Shown: positions 1 to 6,907, counted from the stretch's first letter. The stretch: 9,239 nucleotides of DNA from Clostridium sp. CAG:575 (GCA_000435535.1 FR884556.1:26436-35674), one strand, 5' to 3'. Program-made: numbers and translations. Notes: generated by a model not told the origin, from the letters alone.

Positions 1-2017
1 CAATTGCAGTCCACTTCCAACTTCCAGTCTCTTTCTCTATAGTCAATAAAGTTGTAGCACATGGAAAATGTAAAATTGTAAATAACATTACATTCATTGC
101 TGTAAGCATAGTCCATCCATTTTGAAGCAAAATTTGCCCAATTTGAATTGTATCATCTATATTAACTAATGTTCCACCTTTTAAATAACACATCAAAATA
201 ATGGGTAAAACAATTTCATTTGCAGGAATACCTAAAATAAAAGCAGTTAAAATATATCCATCCAATCCCATCAATTTTGCAAATGGATTCAAAAAATTTG
301 CAATAATAGTTAATAAACTTTCTCCGTTTATTCCAACATTTGCTAATATCCAAATTACAAGCCCTGCTGGTGCTGCTACAACTATAGCCCTTCCTAAAAC
401 AAATAATGTTCTATCAAAAATTGAACGCACTAATATCTTTGCAAATTGTGGTTTTCTATATGGTGGTAATTCTAATACCATTGATGATGGCATCCCTTTT
501 AATATAGTATTTGATAAAATTCTAGATATAATTAATGTTAAACATATTCCAAATATAATTACAATGATAACTGCTATTGTTGATAATATTGAAGATAGAA
601 TATTATTTCCACCAGCATATGCTCCTGCTATAAAAATTGTTGCAATAGATATTAAAAACGGAAATCTTCCATTACACGGAACTAAATTATTTGTTAATAT
701 TGCAATTAACCTTTCTCTTGGAGAATCTATTATTCTACATCCTGTTACTCCACAAGCATTACAGCCAAATCCCATACACATTGTAATCATTTGTTTTCCA
801 CTACAACAAGCTTTCTTAAAAAAGCCATCCATATTAAAAGCAATTCTAGGCAAATAGCCTAAATCTTCTAATATTGTAAATAATGGAAAAAATATTGCCA
901 TTGGTGGAAGCATTACTGCTATAATCCACGTTAATGTTTGATATATCCCCAGTATCAGCATATTTGAAAGCCACATTGGACAATGTATGTATTCCATAAA
1001 AACAATTAATTTATCTTGAATAAAATTAAAAAATGTAAATAATAATTCTGATGGATAATTAGCACCAACAATTGTTATCCAAAATATAATTCCTAAAAAT
1101 AAAATCATAATTGGAATTCCAAATTTTTTAGATGTTAAAATTTTATCAATTTTTCTATCTCTTAAATTGTAATTTTCATTTTCCAAAAACGTTACTTCTT
1201 TTGAAACTTCTTCAGCCTTGTGTACAATATTAGAAACTATTTTATCCTTGAAATTTTGAGTAGTTATATTAATTTTTTTCAAATTTTCTTTAACTTTTGT
1301 AAGGCATTCTGTTAGTTCTTCATTTGTAATATTTATCTTTAAATGTTCTTGTATTGATTTTAATATTTTAGCTTCTCCATCAATCATTTTTATTGCAATC
1401 CATCTGCATAATTTTGAAGAAAGACTTTTAAAATTTTCCTCTAGCTTTTTTCTTAAAAGCTCTATATTTTTCTCAATTTCTACTTCATATTTTATATCAT
1501 TTGGTAATGGTTTAATTTGTCCTTCACATACTTTATAAATTGTATTTTTTAAATTATCCAATGTTTTTTTATTTCTAGCAATTGTGCCTACTGCTGGAAC
1601 TCCTAATATATTTTCTAATTTTTTTAAGTTAATCTTTATTTTCTTCTTTTTTGCTTCATCTAAAAGATTCACACAAACTATTACATTATCAGTTATTTCC
1701 ATAATTTGATAAACTAAATTTAAATTTCTTTCTAATGATGTAGCATCAACTACAACTATTGTTACATTTGGATTACCAAAACATATATAATCTCTTGCTA
1801 TTTCCTCTTCTTCTGAACTTGACATTATTGAATATGTACCTGGTATATCTACAAAAGTAAATTTTTTATTTTTTATAAAAGCTTCTCCTTTTGCATTTGC
1901 AACTGTTTTTCCTGTCCAATTTCCAGTATGTTGATGCATTCCAGTTAAATTATTGAATATGGTTGATTTTCCAACATTTGGGTTTCCAGCTAAAGCCACT
2001 ATATATTCTCTTTCCAA
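1..2017 (-). CDS. feoB: FeoB ferrous iron transporter, 3' end cut by window edge
   Basis: FeoB is an inner-membrane Fe(II) transporter with an N-terminal GTPase domain. I translated it by hand: 672 codons are visible and the frame is open to the edge, so probably only the last few tens of residues are missing. The G1 motif GNPNVGKS is at residues 11-18, followed by HQHTGNWTGKTV (switch I), DIPGTYS (G3) and NLLDEA (G4, NxxD form). A helical linker leads to the membrane core from about residue 290. Core landmarks are PLFTILEDLGYLPR, the Cys-rich MGFGCNACGVTGC at 415-427, and LELPPYRKPQ near 515. These fit a clostridial FeoB subtype rather than the E. coli-like GFGCNVPA form. The start is TTG at 2017, with SD AAGGTGG ten bases upstream; there is no in-frame ATG or GTG nearby. 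No feoA lies upstream. I saw no clear Fur box. Confidence 0.96.
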   Translation of the reverse strand, partial: MEREYIVALAGNPNVGKSTIFNNLTGMHQHTGNWTGKTVANAKGEAFIKNKKFTFVDIPGTYSIMSSSEEEEIARDYICFGNPNVTIVVVDATSLERNLNLVYQIMEITDNVIVCVNLLDEAKKKKIKINLKKLENILGVPAVGTIARNKKTLDNLKNTIYKVCEGQIKPLPNDIKYEVEIEKNIELLRKKLEENFKSLSSKLCRWIAIKMIDGEAKILKSIQEHLKINITNEELTECLTKVKENLKKINITTQNFKDKIVSNIVHKAEEVSKEVTFLENENYNLRDRKIDKILTSKKFGIPIMILFLGIIFWITIVGANYPSELLFTFFNFIQDKLIVFMEYIHCPMWLSNMLILGIYQTLTWIIAVMLPPMAIFFPLFTILEDLGYLPRIAFNMDGFFKKACCSGKQMITMCMGFGCNACGVTGCRIIDSPRERLIAILTNNLVPCNGRFPFLISIATIFIAGAYAGGNNILSSILSTIAVIIVIIFGICLTLIISRILSNTILKGMPSSMVLELPPYRKPQFAKILVRSIFDRTLFVLGRAIVVAAPAGLVIWILANVGINGESLLTIIANFLNPFAKLMGLDGYILTAFILGIPANEIVLPIILMCYLKGGTLVNIDDTIQIGQILLQNGWTMLTAMNVMLFTILHFPCATTLLTIEKETGSWKWTAI

Positions 2018-2024
2018 AAAAATA

Positions 2025-2081
2025 TCACCACCTTAAAGAATTCATATTACAATATATGATTTTTCTTTTAGATGATGACAT
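2025..2081 (-). CDS. Possible 18-residue upstream ORF (leader peptide) of feoB
   Basis: Reading the gap between vanY and feoB gives ATG to TGA encoding MSSSKRKIIYCNMNSLRW. A plausible SD (AAGGA, 2092-2096) sits ten bases before the ATG. The last codons run through the feoB SD (AGG TGG TGA), and the stop ends seven bases before the feoB TTG start. This geometry would allow translational coupling or a leader-peptide role. I do not recognise the peptide; it is basic with a single Cys and has no membrane segment. In DNA this AT-rich a frame of this length can occur by chance, so only the SD and the overlap support it. Confidence 0.35.
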   Translation of the reverse strand: MSSSKRKIIYCNMNSLRW

Positions 2082-2122
2082 GTGTATCTTGTCCTTTTTA
2101 ACTAACTATTTTTTATAAAATT

Positions 2123-2914
2123 TTATTCTTCAAAACTTTTTAAATATTCTATATATTCCTCTAAACAATATCCTTTTTCTGTCATAAATTTAGCATTCTC
2201 CACCCCAACATATCTATAATGCCATGGTTCATAATTTATTTGTGTAATCTCTTTTTTATCAGTTGGATACCTTAAAACAAATCCATATTCATTACAATGT
2301 TCCATTAGCCATTGTTGTTCTGCAGTTTTTTCCTGCTTTTCATCTAATAATTGATATTTTTTAGAGACTATATCTAAGGCTAGTCCAATTTCATGTTCAC
2401 TTGTTCCTGGAACTGCCACCCATAGACTCGCCTTTTCTGTTGCTGCTTCCACAGAATATCCTTTTTTCTTATATTCATTTAATTTATTGTTAAATAATGT
2501 TTTTTGCTTTGCTGTACTCCTATAGCTAGAACAAATAATAGGGTTTAATCCAGCTTTTCTAGCATCTGATAACATATTTTTAACATTCTCTACAATTCTA
2601 TAATCAGTTTTATGATTTCCTTCTACAATTTCAGCTTTTACCTGGTAATCATCTGGTATAAGCTTGTCCTTATTAACTAATATTAGATTCCAATCAGATA
2701 TACTACTATCAATTTCTTTTTGAAGTTTTTGATTATTTTCCTCTACCACTATATTGTTTTCTTCTAGGTCAGAAAAAGCCATTTGTATATCTTTATCTCT
2801 TTTGTTTTTTTCAATTAATCCTATAATCACAATTTCTAATATTAAAAATATGCTTACAAAAATTATTTTATTATAATTTTTCTTTTTTGTATTTTTTCTT
2901 TTAATACTTTTCAT
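2123..2914 (-). CDS. vanY: VanY-type D-alanyl-D-alanine carboxypeptidase, membrane-anchored (peptidase M15B)
   Basis: This is predicted to be a zinc D,D-carboxypeptidase that removes the terminal D-Ala from peptidoglycan stem peptides outside the membrane. From the start chosen here (263 residues) there is a Lys/Arg-rich N-terminus, one membrane segment at about 17-34, a charged linker, then the M15 domain. The domain shows SSYRS (129-133), TSEHEIGLALD with zinc ligands His174 and Asp181, and EPWHYRY with catalytic Glu229 and zinc ligand His232. All key residues are present. An ATG five codons upstream (2929) is in frame, but AAGAGG (2921-2926) lies six bases before the ATG at 2914 and nothing SD-like precedes 2929, so I chose 2914. 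Without vanA/vanH-type neighbours this is probably a housekeeping wall enzyme, not glycopeptide resistance. No clear promoter or terminator was found. Confidence 0.9.
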   Translation of the reverse strand: MKSIKRKNTKKKNYNKIIFVSIFLILEIVIIGLIEKNKRDKDIQMAFSDLEENNIVVEENNQKLQKEIDSSISDWNLILVNKDKLIPDDYQVKAEIVEGNHKTDYRIVENVKNMLSDARKAGLNPIICSSYRSTAKQKTLFNNKLNEYKKKGYSVEAATEKASLWVAVPGTSEHEIGLALDIVSKKYQLLDEKQEKTAEQQWLMEHCNEYGFVLRYPTDKKEITQINYEPWHYRYVGVENAKFMTEKGYCLEEYIEYLKSFEE

Positions 2915-2980
2915 TTTTAACCTCTTCATATTAATAATATCATAAAATATATGAAAAAAATAGTGTATTTTGTATTTTTC

Positions 2981-3010
2981 AAAAAAAAAACAACACTGAA
3001 TGTGTTGCTT
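2981..3010 (-). terminator. Intrinsic terminator of the infC-rpmI-rplT operon
   Basis: On the minus strand a stem CAACAC/GTGTTG (extendable by G-U and A-U pairs) encloses a five-base loop and is followed directly by ten T residues. It begins five bases after the rplT stop codon and separates the ribosomal operon from vanY. Confidence 0.9.
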
Positions 3011-3015
3011 TTTAT

Positions 3016-3366
3016 CTATGCTTTTTTAGCTATTTCTGCAATTTCTGTAAAAGCTTTTGGATCACTTACAGCTATTTCAGCTAACATTTTTCTGTTAATT
3101 GTTACATTAGCTTTTTTTAATCCAGCTATCATTTTGCTGTATGTAGTTCCATTCATTCTTGCTGCTGCATTTATTCTTGATATCCATAATTTTCTGAAAT
3201 CACTCTTTTTGTCTTTTCTTCCTACATATGCATAAGATAAAGATTTCATAACTGCTTGGTTTGCATTTCTAAATCTATAGTGTTTTGCACCAAAATATCC
3301 TTTTGCTTGTTTTAATATTTTTTTATGTCTTGCTCTTGTTGTTCTTGCTGTTTTTACTCTTGCCAT
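3016..3366 (-). CDS. rplT: 50S ribosomal protein L20 (bL20)
   Basis: L20 is an early-assembly 23S rRNA-binding protein of the large subunit. In Firmicutes it also represses its own operon by binding the infC leader. The 116-residue product has the usual bL20 length and hallmarks: the basic N-terminus [18 protein letters not shown], then [38 protein letters not shown] and [17 protein letters not shown]. The start is fixed by SD AAAGGTGA six bases before the ATG. It is the third and last gene of infC-rpmI-rplT, 70 bases after rpmI, and ends just before a strong terminator. Confidence 0.99.
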   Translation of the reverse strand: MARVKTARTTRARHKKILKQAKGYFGAKHYRFRNANQAVMKSLSYAYVGRKDKKSDFRKLWISRINAAARMNGTTYSKMIAGLKKANVTINRKMLAEIAVSDPKAFTEIAEIAKKA

Positions 3367-3436
3367 TCTTTTTCACCTTTCCCTTCATTCACTATGTTCA
3401 TTCTTCATAATTTAAATAATTTTTATTAATTCAATA

Positions 3437-3640
3437 TTATCCACCATATGGTAATAATTTTTTAATTGTATTTTGACATGTTTTATCAGCATAAGCATTT
3501 TGTATTTTTCCTGATTTTTTTTGTCTTCTTGTTTTATTTGCTAATAAATGTCTTCTGTTAGATTTTGTTCTTTTTACTTTTCCTGTTGCTGTTAATGAAT
3601 ATCTTTTTTTAGCGGCTTTGTTTGTTTTTAATTTTGCCAT
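3437..3640 (-). CDS. rpmI: 50S ribosomal protein L35 (bL35)
   Basis: L35 is a small, very basic large-subunit protein. The 67 residues start MAKLKTNKAAKKRYSLTATG and continue with GKVKRTKSNRRHLLANKT and RRQKKSGK, as expected for the family. Length is at the usual 64-67. A perfect SD, AAGGAGG, lies eight bases before the ATG. It sits between infC and rplT, the canonical order, with a 37-base gap from infC and no promoter or terminator visible in the gaps. Confidence 0.99.
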   Translation of the reverse strand: MAKLKTNKAAKKRYSLTATGKVKRTKSNRRHLLANKTRRQKKSGKIQNAYADKTCQNTIKKLLPYGG

Positions 3641-3677
3641 GAGTTTTCCCTCCTTAAATTTTTTATATAATGCATTG

Positions 3678-4187
3678 TTATGCCTTTTTAGCTAATATAA
3701 TAAACATATTTCTACCTTCTAGTTTTGGTTGTTTTTCAACTACAGAAACTTCTGATAATTTTTCTATAAATTTATTTAAAACAACTTCACCAGCTTTTGA
3801 GTTATTTACTTCTCTACCTTTAAATCTTACTGTAATTTTTACTTTATTGCCATCTTCTAAAAATTTTCTTGCATTTTTAGATTTAAATTCAAAATCATGT
3901 TCTTCAATATTTGGAGTAACTCTTAGTTCTTTAACTTCTAGAACTTTTTGCTTTTTCTTTGCTTCTTTTTCTTTTTTTGCCTGTTCAAATTTGTATTTTC
4001 CATAGTTCATTATTTTACAAACTGGTGGATTTCCATTTGGTGCTACAAGCACTAAATCTAAGTCTTTTTCTGCAGCCATTTCTAAAGCCTCATGTGTAGA
4101 AATAACTCCTAATTTTTCTCCATTTTCTCCAATTACTTGAACTTCTTTTTCTCTAATTTGACCATTGATTGGTAATTCTTGTTTTAT
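3678..4187 (-). CDS. infC: Translation initiation factor IF-3, predicted AUA start
   Basis: IF-3 binds the 30S subunit, keeps the subunits apart and checks start codon-anticodon pairing. The N-domain begins KQELPINGQIREKEVQVIG and contains GVISTHEALEMAAEKDLDLV and PPVCKIMNYGKYKFE. A Lys-rich linker leads to the C-domain with KELRVTPNIEEHDFEFK and VKITVRFKGRE. The frame is open up to an ATG at 4238, but that codon lies inside a terminator hairpin upstream of the SD. GGAGG (4197-4201) points instead to ATA at 4187, nine bases on. This gives 169 residues with the conserved N-terminus at the expected place. Non-AUG starts (AUU, AUC, AUA) are a known feature of infC and allow IF-3 to repress its own synthesis. 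Software limited to ATG/GTG/TTG would mis-start it. Confidence 0.96.
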   Translation of the reverse strand: MKQELPINGQIREKEVQVIGENGEKLGVISTHEALEMAAEKDLDLVLVAPNGNPPVCKIMNYGKYKFEQAKKEKEAKKKQKVLEVKELRVTPNIEEHDFEFKSKNARKFLEDGNKVKITVRFKGREVNNSKAGEVVLNKFIEKLSEVSVVEKQPKLEGRNMFIILAKKA

Positions 4188-4210
4188 ATTAAAACACCTC
4201 CAATAAAAAT

Positions 4211-4240
4211 AAAAAAATTGACTTTTGTTACAAGTCAATT
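4211..4240 (-). terminator. Leader attenuator (intrinsic terminator) upstream of infC
   Basis: On the minus strand a nine-base-pair stem AATTGACTT/AAGTCAATT with loop GTAACAA is followed by a T tract (five Ts, an A, five more Ts). It ends about ten bases before the infC SD, so it can only act as a premature terminator in the leader, or as the terminator of transcripts reading through from hisS, which has no terminator of its own. Confidence 0.85.
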
Positions 4241-4386
4241 ATACAAACTAATATTATAAATAAAAATGTTATAATATATAATTTATTTCTAACCTTTTGC
4301 ATAATATCGTTTGCTAATAAATTGTAAAAATTTATTTAACAAAATGCTTTGCTAAGGTGAGAAGTTAATTGCTTCTTCTTGTAACA
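4211..4386 (-). ncRNA. Candidate L20 leader (autoregulatory 5' UTR of infC-rpmI-rplT)
   Basis: The transcript from the promoter at 4393-4420 has about 200 untranslated bases before infC, ending in an intrinsic terminator. That is the layout of the Firmicutes L20 leader, where excess L20 favours termination. Visible structure includes a 5' hairpin AGAAG/CTTCT. A long-range pairing joins TCTCACCTT (4354-4362) and AAGGTTAGA (4288-4296), eight of nine pairs. A nine-pair A/T hairpin (4251-4277) precedes the terminator hairpin. CACCTT could also pair with the SD region GAGGTG. The call rests on position and architecture; I could not run a covariance model. Confidence 0.7.
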
Positions 4387-4392
4387 ATAATT

Positions 4393-4420
4393 ATTATAAC
4401 ATTTTTTACACTTTTGTCAA
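4393..4420 (-). promoter_or_regulatory. Strong sigma-A promoter of infC-rpmI-rplT
   Basis: The -35 is TTGACA (4415-4420) and the -10 is TATAAT (4393-4398), both perfect. They are separated by 16 bases, with an extended -10 TG at the usual place. The -35 begins about ten bases after the hisS stop. Transcription should start near 4386. Confidence 0.88.
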
Positions 4421-4430
4421 TAGTTTTTGC

Positions 4431-5741
4431 TTAATTTTTAAAATAATCTACAATATTTTCTATTTTACTTTCTTGTTCATTCCCTGTTATCATATTTTTA
4501 ATTTTTACAATTCCAGTATTAACTTCATCTTCACCAATTACAATAACATTTGGAATTTCAAGTTTATCTGCATATTTCATCTTTGCCTTTAATTTTTTAT
4601 TATTTAAAAATATTTCTGTATTTATTCCATTTTTTCTCAATTCATTTGCAATTCTAATTGGTATACTCATATCTTCTAACATTGGAACAATTAAAACATC
4701 AGATATTGATTTTTTCTTTGCATTTATTATTTGTAATTCATTTAATTTGTAGAATAATCTTGTTAAACCTATTGATATACCAACACCAGGCAATTTTTTA
4801 TCAGTATAATATTCTGCTAAGTTTTCATATCTTCCACCAGAACAAACACTTCCAAGTTCTCTATATTCATTCAAAAATGTCTCATATACAGTTCCTGTAT
4901 AATAATCAAGCCCTCTTGCTATTGTTAAATCAACTTTAAAGTTATTTTCTGGAATTCCAAATGCTCTTACATATTTAACAACTTGTGTTAATTCATCAAG
5001 TCCTGTCTCGAACATTTCATTTTGAATATCTAACTCTTTTAATTTTTGTAACTTTTCATCAGTTGCTCCTTCAATACCTATGAATGTCATTATTTTTGAA
5101 ATTGATTCTTCATCTACTTCTATTTTTTCTAATTCTTCTATAACCGCTTCTTTACCAATTTTATCTATCTTATCAATAATTCTTAAAATTTCTACCGAAT
5201 TTCCTTTTTGATTTAAACTTTCAAATAATCCATTTAATACTTTTCTATTATTTATACGAATTGTAAAATCATCAAATCCTAATTCTTTAAATACTGTATA
5301 AATAACACTTGGTAATTCAGCATCATTTATAATACTTAATTCTCCATCTCCAATTATATCTATATCACATTGATAGAACTCACGAAATCTTCCTTTTTGT
5401 GTTCTCTCCCCACGATATACTTTTCCTATTTGATATCTTCTAAATGGGAAACTTAAATTTCCATAATTTTTAGCTACATATTTAGCAAGTGGTACAGTTA
5501 AGTCAAATCTCATTGAAATATCTGTATCTCCTTTTTCAAAACGATAAATTTGTTTTTCTGTTTCTCCACCTGCTTTTGCTAATAATACTTCTGATAGTTC
5601 TAATATTGGTGTATCTAATGGCAAAAATCCAAATTTTTGATATGTTTTTTCAATTTTTTCTTTTATTTGTTCAAATAATATTTGTTCGTTTGGCATTAAT
5701 TCCATAAATCCTGATAATGTCCTTGGTTCAATTTTGTTCAT
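4431..5741 (-). CDS. hisS: Histidine--tRNA ligase (class IIa)
   Basis: The enzyme charges tRNA-His with histidine using ATP. The 436 residues match a full HisRS. Motif 1 is near 40-51. Motif 2 spans about 103-131 (YQIGKVYRGERTQKGRFREF, then YQCDIDIIG). A histidine-specific insertion follows. The histidyl motif ARGLDYYTGTVYE is at 275-287, SGGRYENL at 301-308, and motif 3 at 319-329 with its arginine (Arg328). The anticodon-binding domain runs from about 346 to the end, so this is not the HisZ paralogue, which lacks that domain. Motif 3 reads SIGLTRL with Thr where many have Glu. The start ATG is immediately preceded in frame by TGA TAA AAA, and residues 6-13 already match the family start, so it is firm despite having no SD. 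There is no terminator before the infC promoter and no T-box leader. Confidence 0.97.
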   Translation of the reverse strand: MNKIEPRTLSGFMELMPNEQILFEQIKEKIEKTYQKFGFLPLDTPILELSEVLLAKAGGETEKQIYRFEKGDTDISMRFDLTVPLAKYVAKNYGNLSFPFRRYQIGKVYRGERTQKGRFREFYQCDIDIIGDGELSIINDAELPSVIYTVFKELGFDDFTIRINNRKVLNGLFESLNQKGNSVEILRIIDKIDKIGKEAVIEELEKIEVDEESISKIMTFIGIEGATDEKLQKLKELDIQNEMFETGLDELTQVVKYVRAFGIPENNFKVDLTIARGLDYYTGTVYETFLNEYRELGSVCSGGRYENLAEYYTDKKLPGVGISIGLTRLFYKLNELQIINAKKKSISDVLIVPMLEDMSIPIRIANELRKNGINTEIFLNNKKLKAKMKYADKLEIPNVIVIGEDEVNTGIVKIKNMITGNEQESKIENIVDYFKN

Positions 5742-5753
5742 TTTTTATCACAT

Positions 5754-5778
5754 GATATTAATATCTTGAATTATACCA
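5754..5778 (-). promoter_or_regulatory. Candidate hisS promoter (extended -10) with overlapping palindrome
   Basis: TGGTATAAT (5770-5778) is a perfect extended -10 element. No good -35 lies 16-18 bases upstream. The predicted start falls near 5763, giving a leader of only about 20 bases. A perfect 12-base palindrome, GATATTAATATC (5754-5765), covers the predicted start site and could be an operator. In such AT-rich DNA it could also be chance. Confidence 0.45.
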
Positions 5779-5829
5779 TGTTCTCCTTTCTTTTTTATTT
5801 ATGTTTTTATATTTTAAATTTAATGTTTT

Positions 5830-5853
5830 GGGGAAATAGAATTCTATTTCCCC
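5830..5853. repeat. Perfect 24-bp palindrome (hairpin) between the orphan gene and hisS
   Basis: Arms GGGGAAATAG and CTATTTCCCC surround AATT, giving a perfectly self-complementary 24-mer with GC-rich ends in very AT-rich surroundings. It lies 25 bases after the stop of the 94-residue gene. Neither strand has a T tract after it, so it is not a standard intrinsic terminator. It may be a 3' stabilising hairpin, an operator, or part of a dispersed palindromic repeat. Confidence 0.8.
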
Positions 5854-5878
5854 TCACAAGTAGTTGTACACTATTAAA

Positions 5879-6163
5879 CTATTTTAATGAAACCTTATAT
5901 CGTTCCATATTATCGGTTCCATCTTTTCTATAGTACACAACCAGTACATTTGAAGTAACTTGCACACCACATATTTGTGCTACCCATTTGAAATCTTCTT
6001 GTTTTTGAAGAAGTATTTCATTTTCGTCACAGAACATTATTTCTAAAATGGTCTCGCCATTTTCCTTCCGTTTTATTTTTGTGATATTTGCTTCTTCTTT
6101 GATTTCAATTCCAACCTTCTCCATGTTGTACAAGTTCTCATCACTAACATGCACCTTATTCAT
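5879..6163 (-). CDS. Hypothetical protein, 94 residues, unrecognised
   Basis: I do not recognise this protein. It has no signal peptide or membrane segment. The N-terminal half is charged and Lys/Glu-rich; the C-terminal half looks beta-rich (stretches such as GVQVTSNVLVVYYRK). There are two cysteines (Cys45, Cys65) and no catalytic motif I can name. Coding evidence is good: AGGAGG lies 11 bases before the ATG, and a near-consensus promoter (6211-6239) precedes it in the gap after the MBL gene. Its GC content, counted by hand, is about 32%, against about 23% on sampled hisS lines, which hints at a different origin. A perfect palindrome follows it. It occupies the MBL-hisS interval where many relatives carry hemZ, and shows no HemZ similarity. 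Confidence 0.8.
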   Translation of the reverse strand: MNKVHVSDENLYNMEKVGIEIKEEANITKIKRKENGETILEIMFCDENEILLQKQEDFKWVAQICGVQVTSNVLVVYYRKDGTDNMERYKVSLK

Positions 6164-6210
6164 AATGCTTTAACCCTCCTGATTTAAAAATGTGTTTACA
6201 TGCTTTTTTT

Positions 6211-6239
6211 ATTATATCATTTTTTGTTTATATTTACAA
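6211..6239 (-). promoter_or_regulatory. Promoter of the 94-residue orphan gene
   Basis: The -35 is TTGTAA (6234-6239, four of six to consensus) and the -10 is TATAAT (6211-6216). They are 17 bases apart, with TG one base before the -10. It starts about 18 bases after the MBL gene stop, with no terminator between. Transcription should start near 6204, about 40 bases before the ATG. Confidence 0.75.
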
Positions 6240-6256
6240 CTCAATTCTTTATATTT

Positions 6257-6907
6257 TTACCACAATTTTGGTTTCAATTCTAAATAGATAGGCTTTTCAT
6301 CTTTAAGCATTGTTGCTTTTCCATGTCCAGGATAAATAAAAGTATCATCTGGTAGAACCAATATTTTATTAATAATTGAATTCATAATGTCTTCTCTACT
6401 TGAAGTGGGTAAATCAGTTCTTCCCCACGTTCCAGTAAAAATTGTATCTCCTGAAAATAAACACTTCTCGCTTTCACAATAAAGTGATGTACTTCCTGCT
6501 GTATGGCCTGGTGTGTGAATTACTTTAAATTCCAACTCACCCAAATGAATTAAATCATTGTCATCAACTCTTGAATCCGCTTCTAACTCTATCTCTGGCA
6601 AACCTATATATTCAGATAAATTTATATTTACATCATTTAGTCCTATTGCATCTATTCTATGAATTAAAATTTTTCCTCCACAACGTCTTTTTAATTCTGT
6701 TACTCCTCCTATATGGTCTCCATGGCAGTGTGTCAAATATATATATTTCAAATTGCCTTTTAATATATTTTTTATCATATTTTCTATTTCATCTACATCT
6801 CCAGCTGGATCAATGCACATTGTTTCTTTGCTTTTTTCATCAAATATAATATAGCAATTTGTCTTATCTCCTATCCATGTTTGTATCTTTAGTTCTTTTA
6901 ATATCAT
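6257..6907 (-). CDS. Metallo-beta-lactamase-fold hydrolase, glyoxalase II-like (YqgX/YcbL type)
   Basis: This is a cytosolic binuclear metal hydrolase of the short glyoxalase II-like group, probably acting on thioesters such as S-lactoyl conjugates; the true substrate cannot be read from sequence. All metal ligands are present: THCHGDH at 59-65 (His60, His62, Asp64, His65), His135 in HTPGHTAGS, Asp154 in FSGDTIF and His195 in YPGHG. The 216 residues match the short group, which lacks the C-terminal substrate domain of classical GloB. AAGGAG lies ten bases before the ATG. It follows rel by 79 bases with no terminator, so the two are probably co-transcribed; an MBL gene at this place is common in Firmicutes rel-hisS clusters. 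Confidence 0.93.
   Translation of the reverse strand: MILKELKIQTWIGDKTNCYIIFDEKSKETMCIDPAGDVDEIENMIKNILKGNLKYIYLTHCHGDHIGGVTELKRRCGGKILIHRIDAIGLNDVNINLSEYIGLPEIELEADSRVDDNDLIHLGELEFKVIHTPGHTAGSTSLYCESEKCLFSGDTIFTGTWGRTDLPTSSREDIMNSIINKILVLPDDTFIYPGHGKATMLKDEKPIYLELKPKLW

Noticed and set aside
201..857. Long plus-strand open frame of 218 codons
   Set aside because: It is antisense to feoB, whose minus-strand frame shows unmistakable FeoB motifs. Low-complexity hydrophobic content and lack of a proper SD fit a shadow frame. The other plus-strand frames opposite hisS, the MBL gene and rel are the same.
1..2017. FeoB as a truncated pseudogene
   Set aside because: The frame is intact up to the window edge and only the extreme C-terminus is missing, so the cut is due to the window.
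2018..2122. Fur-type operator in front of feoB
   Set aside because: I found no convincing match to the GATAATNATTATC-type repeat; only loose AT-rich similarity.
2115..2126. Palindrome ATAAAATTTTAT over the vanY stop as a terminator
   Set aside because: It is A/T only and has no loop or adequate T tract; expected by chance at this base composition.
4188..4238. ATG start for infC at 4238
   Set aside because: It lies within the leader terminator hairpin and upstream of the SD, and it would add 17 residues unlike any IF-3 N-terminus.
5742..5878. T-box riboswitch upstream of hisS
   Set aside because: The gap is under 140 bases and I see no T-box sequence and no terminator with a T tract.
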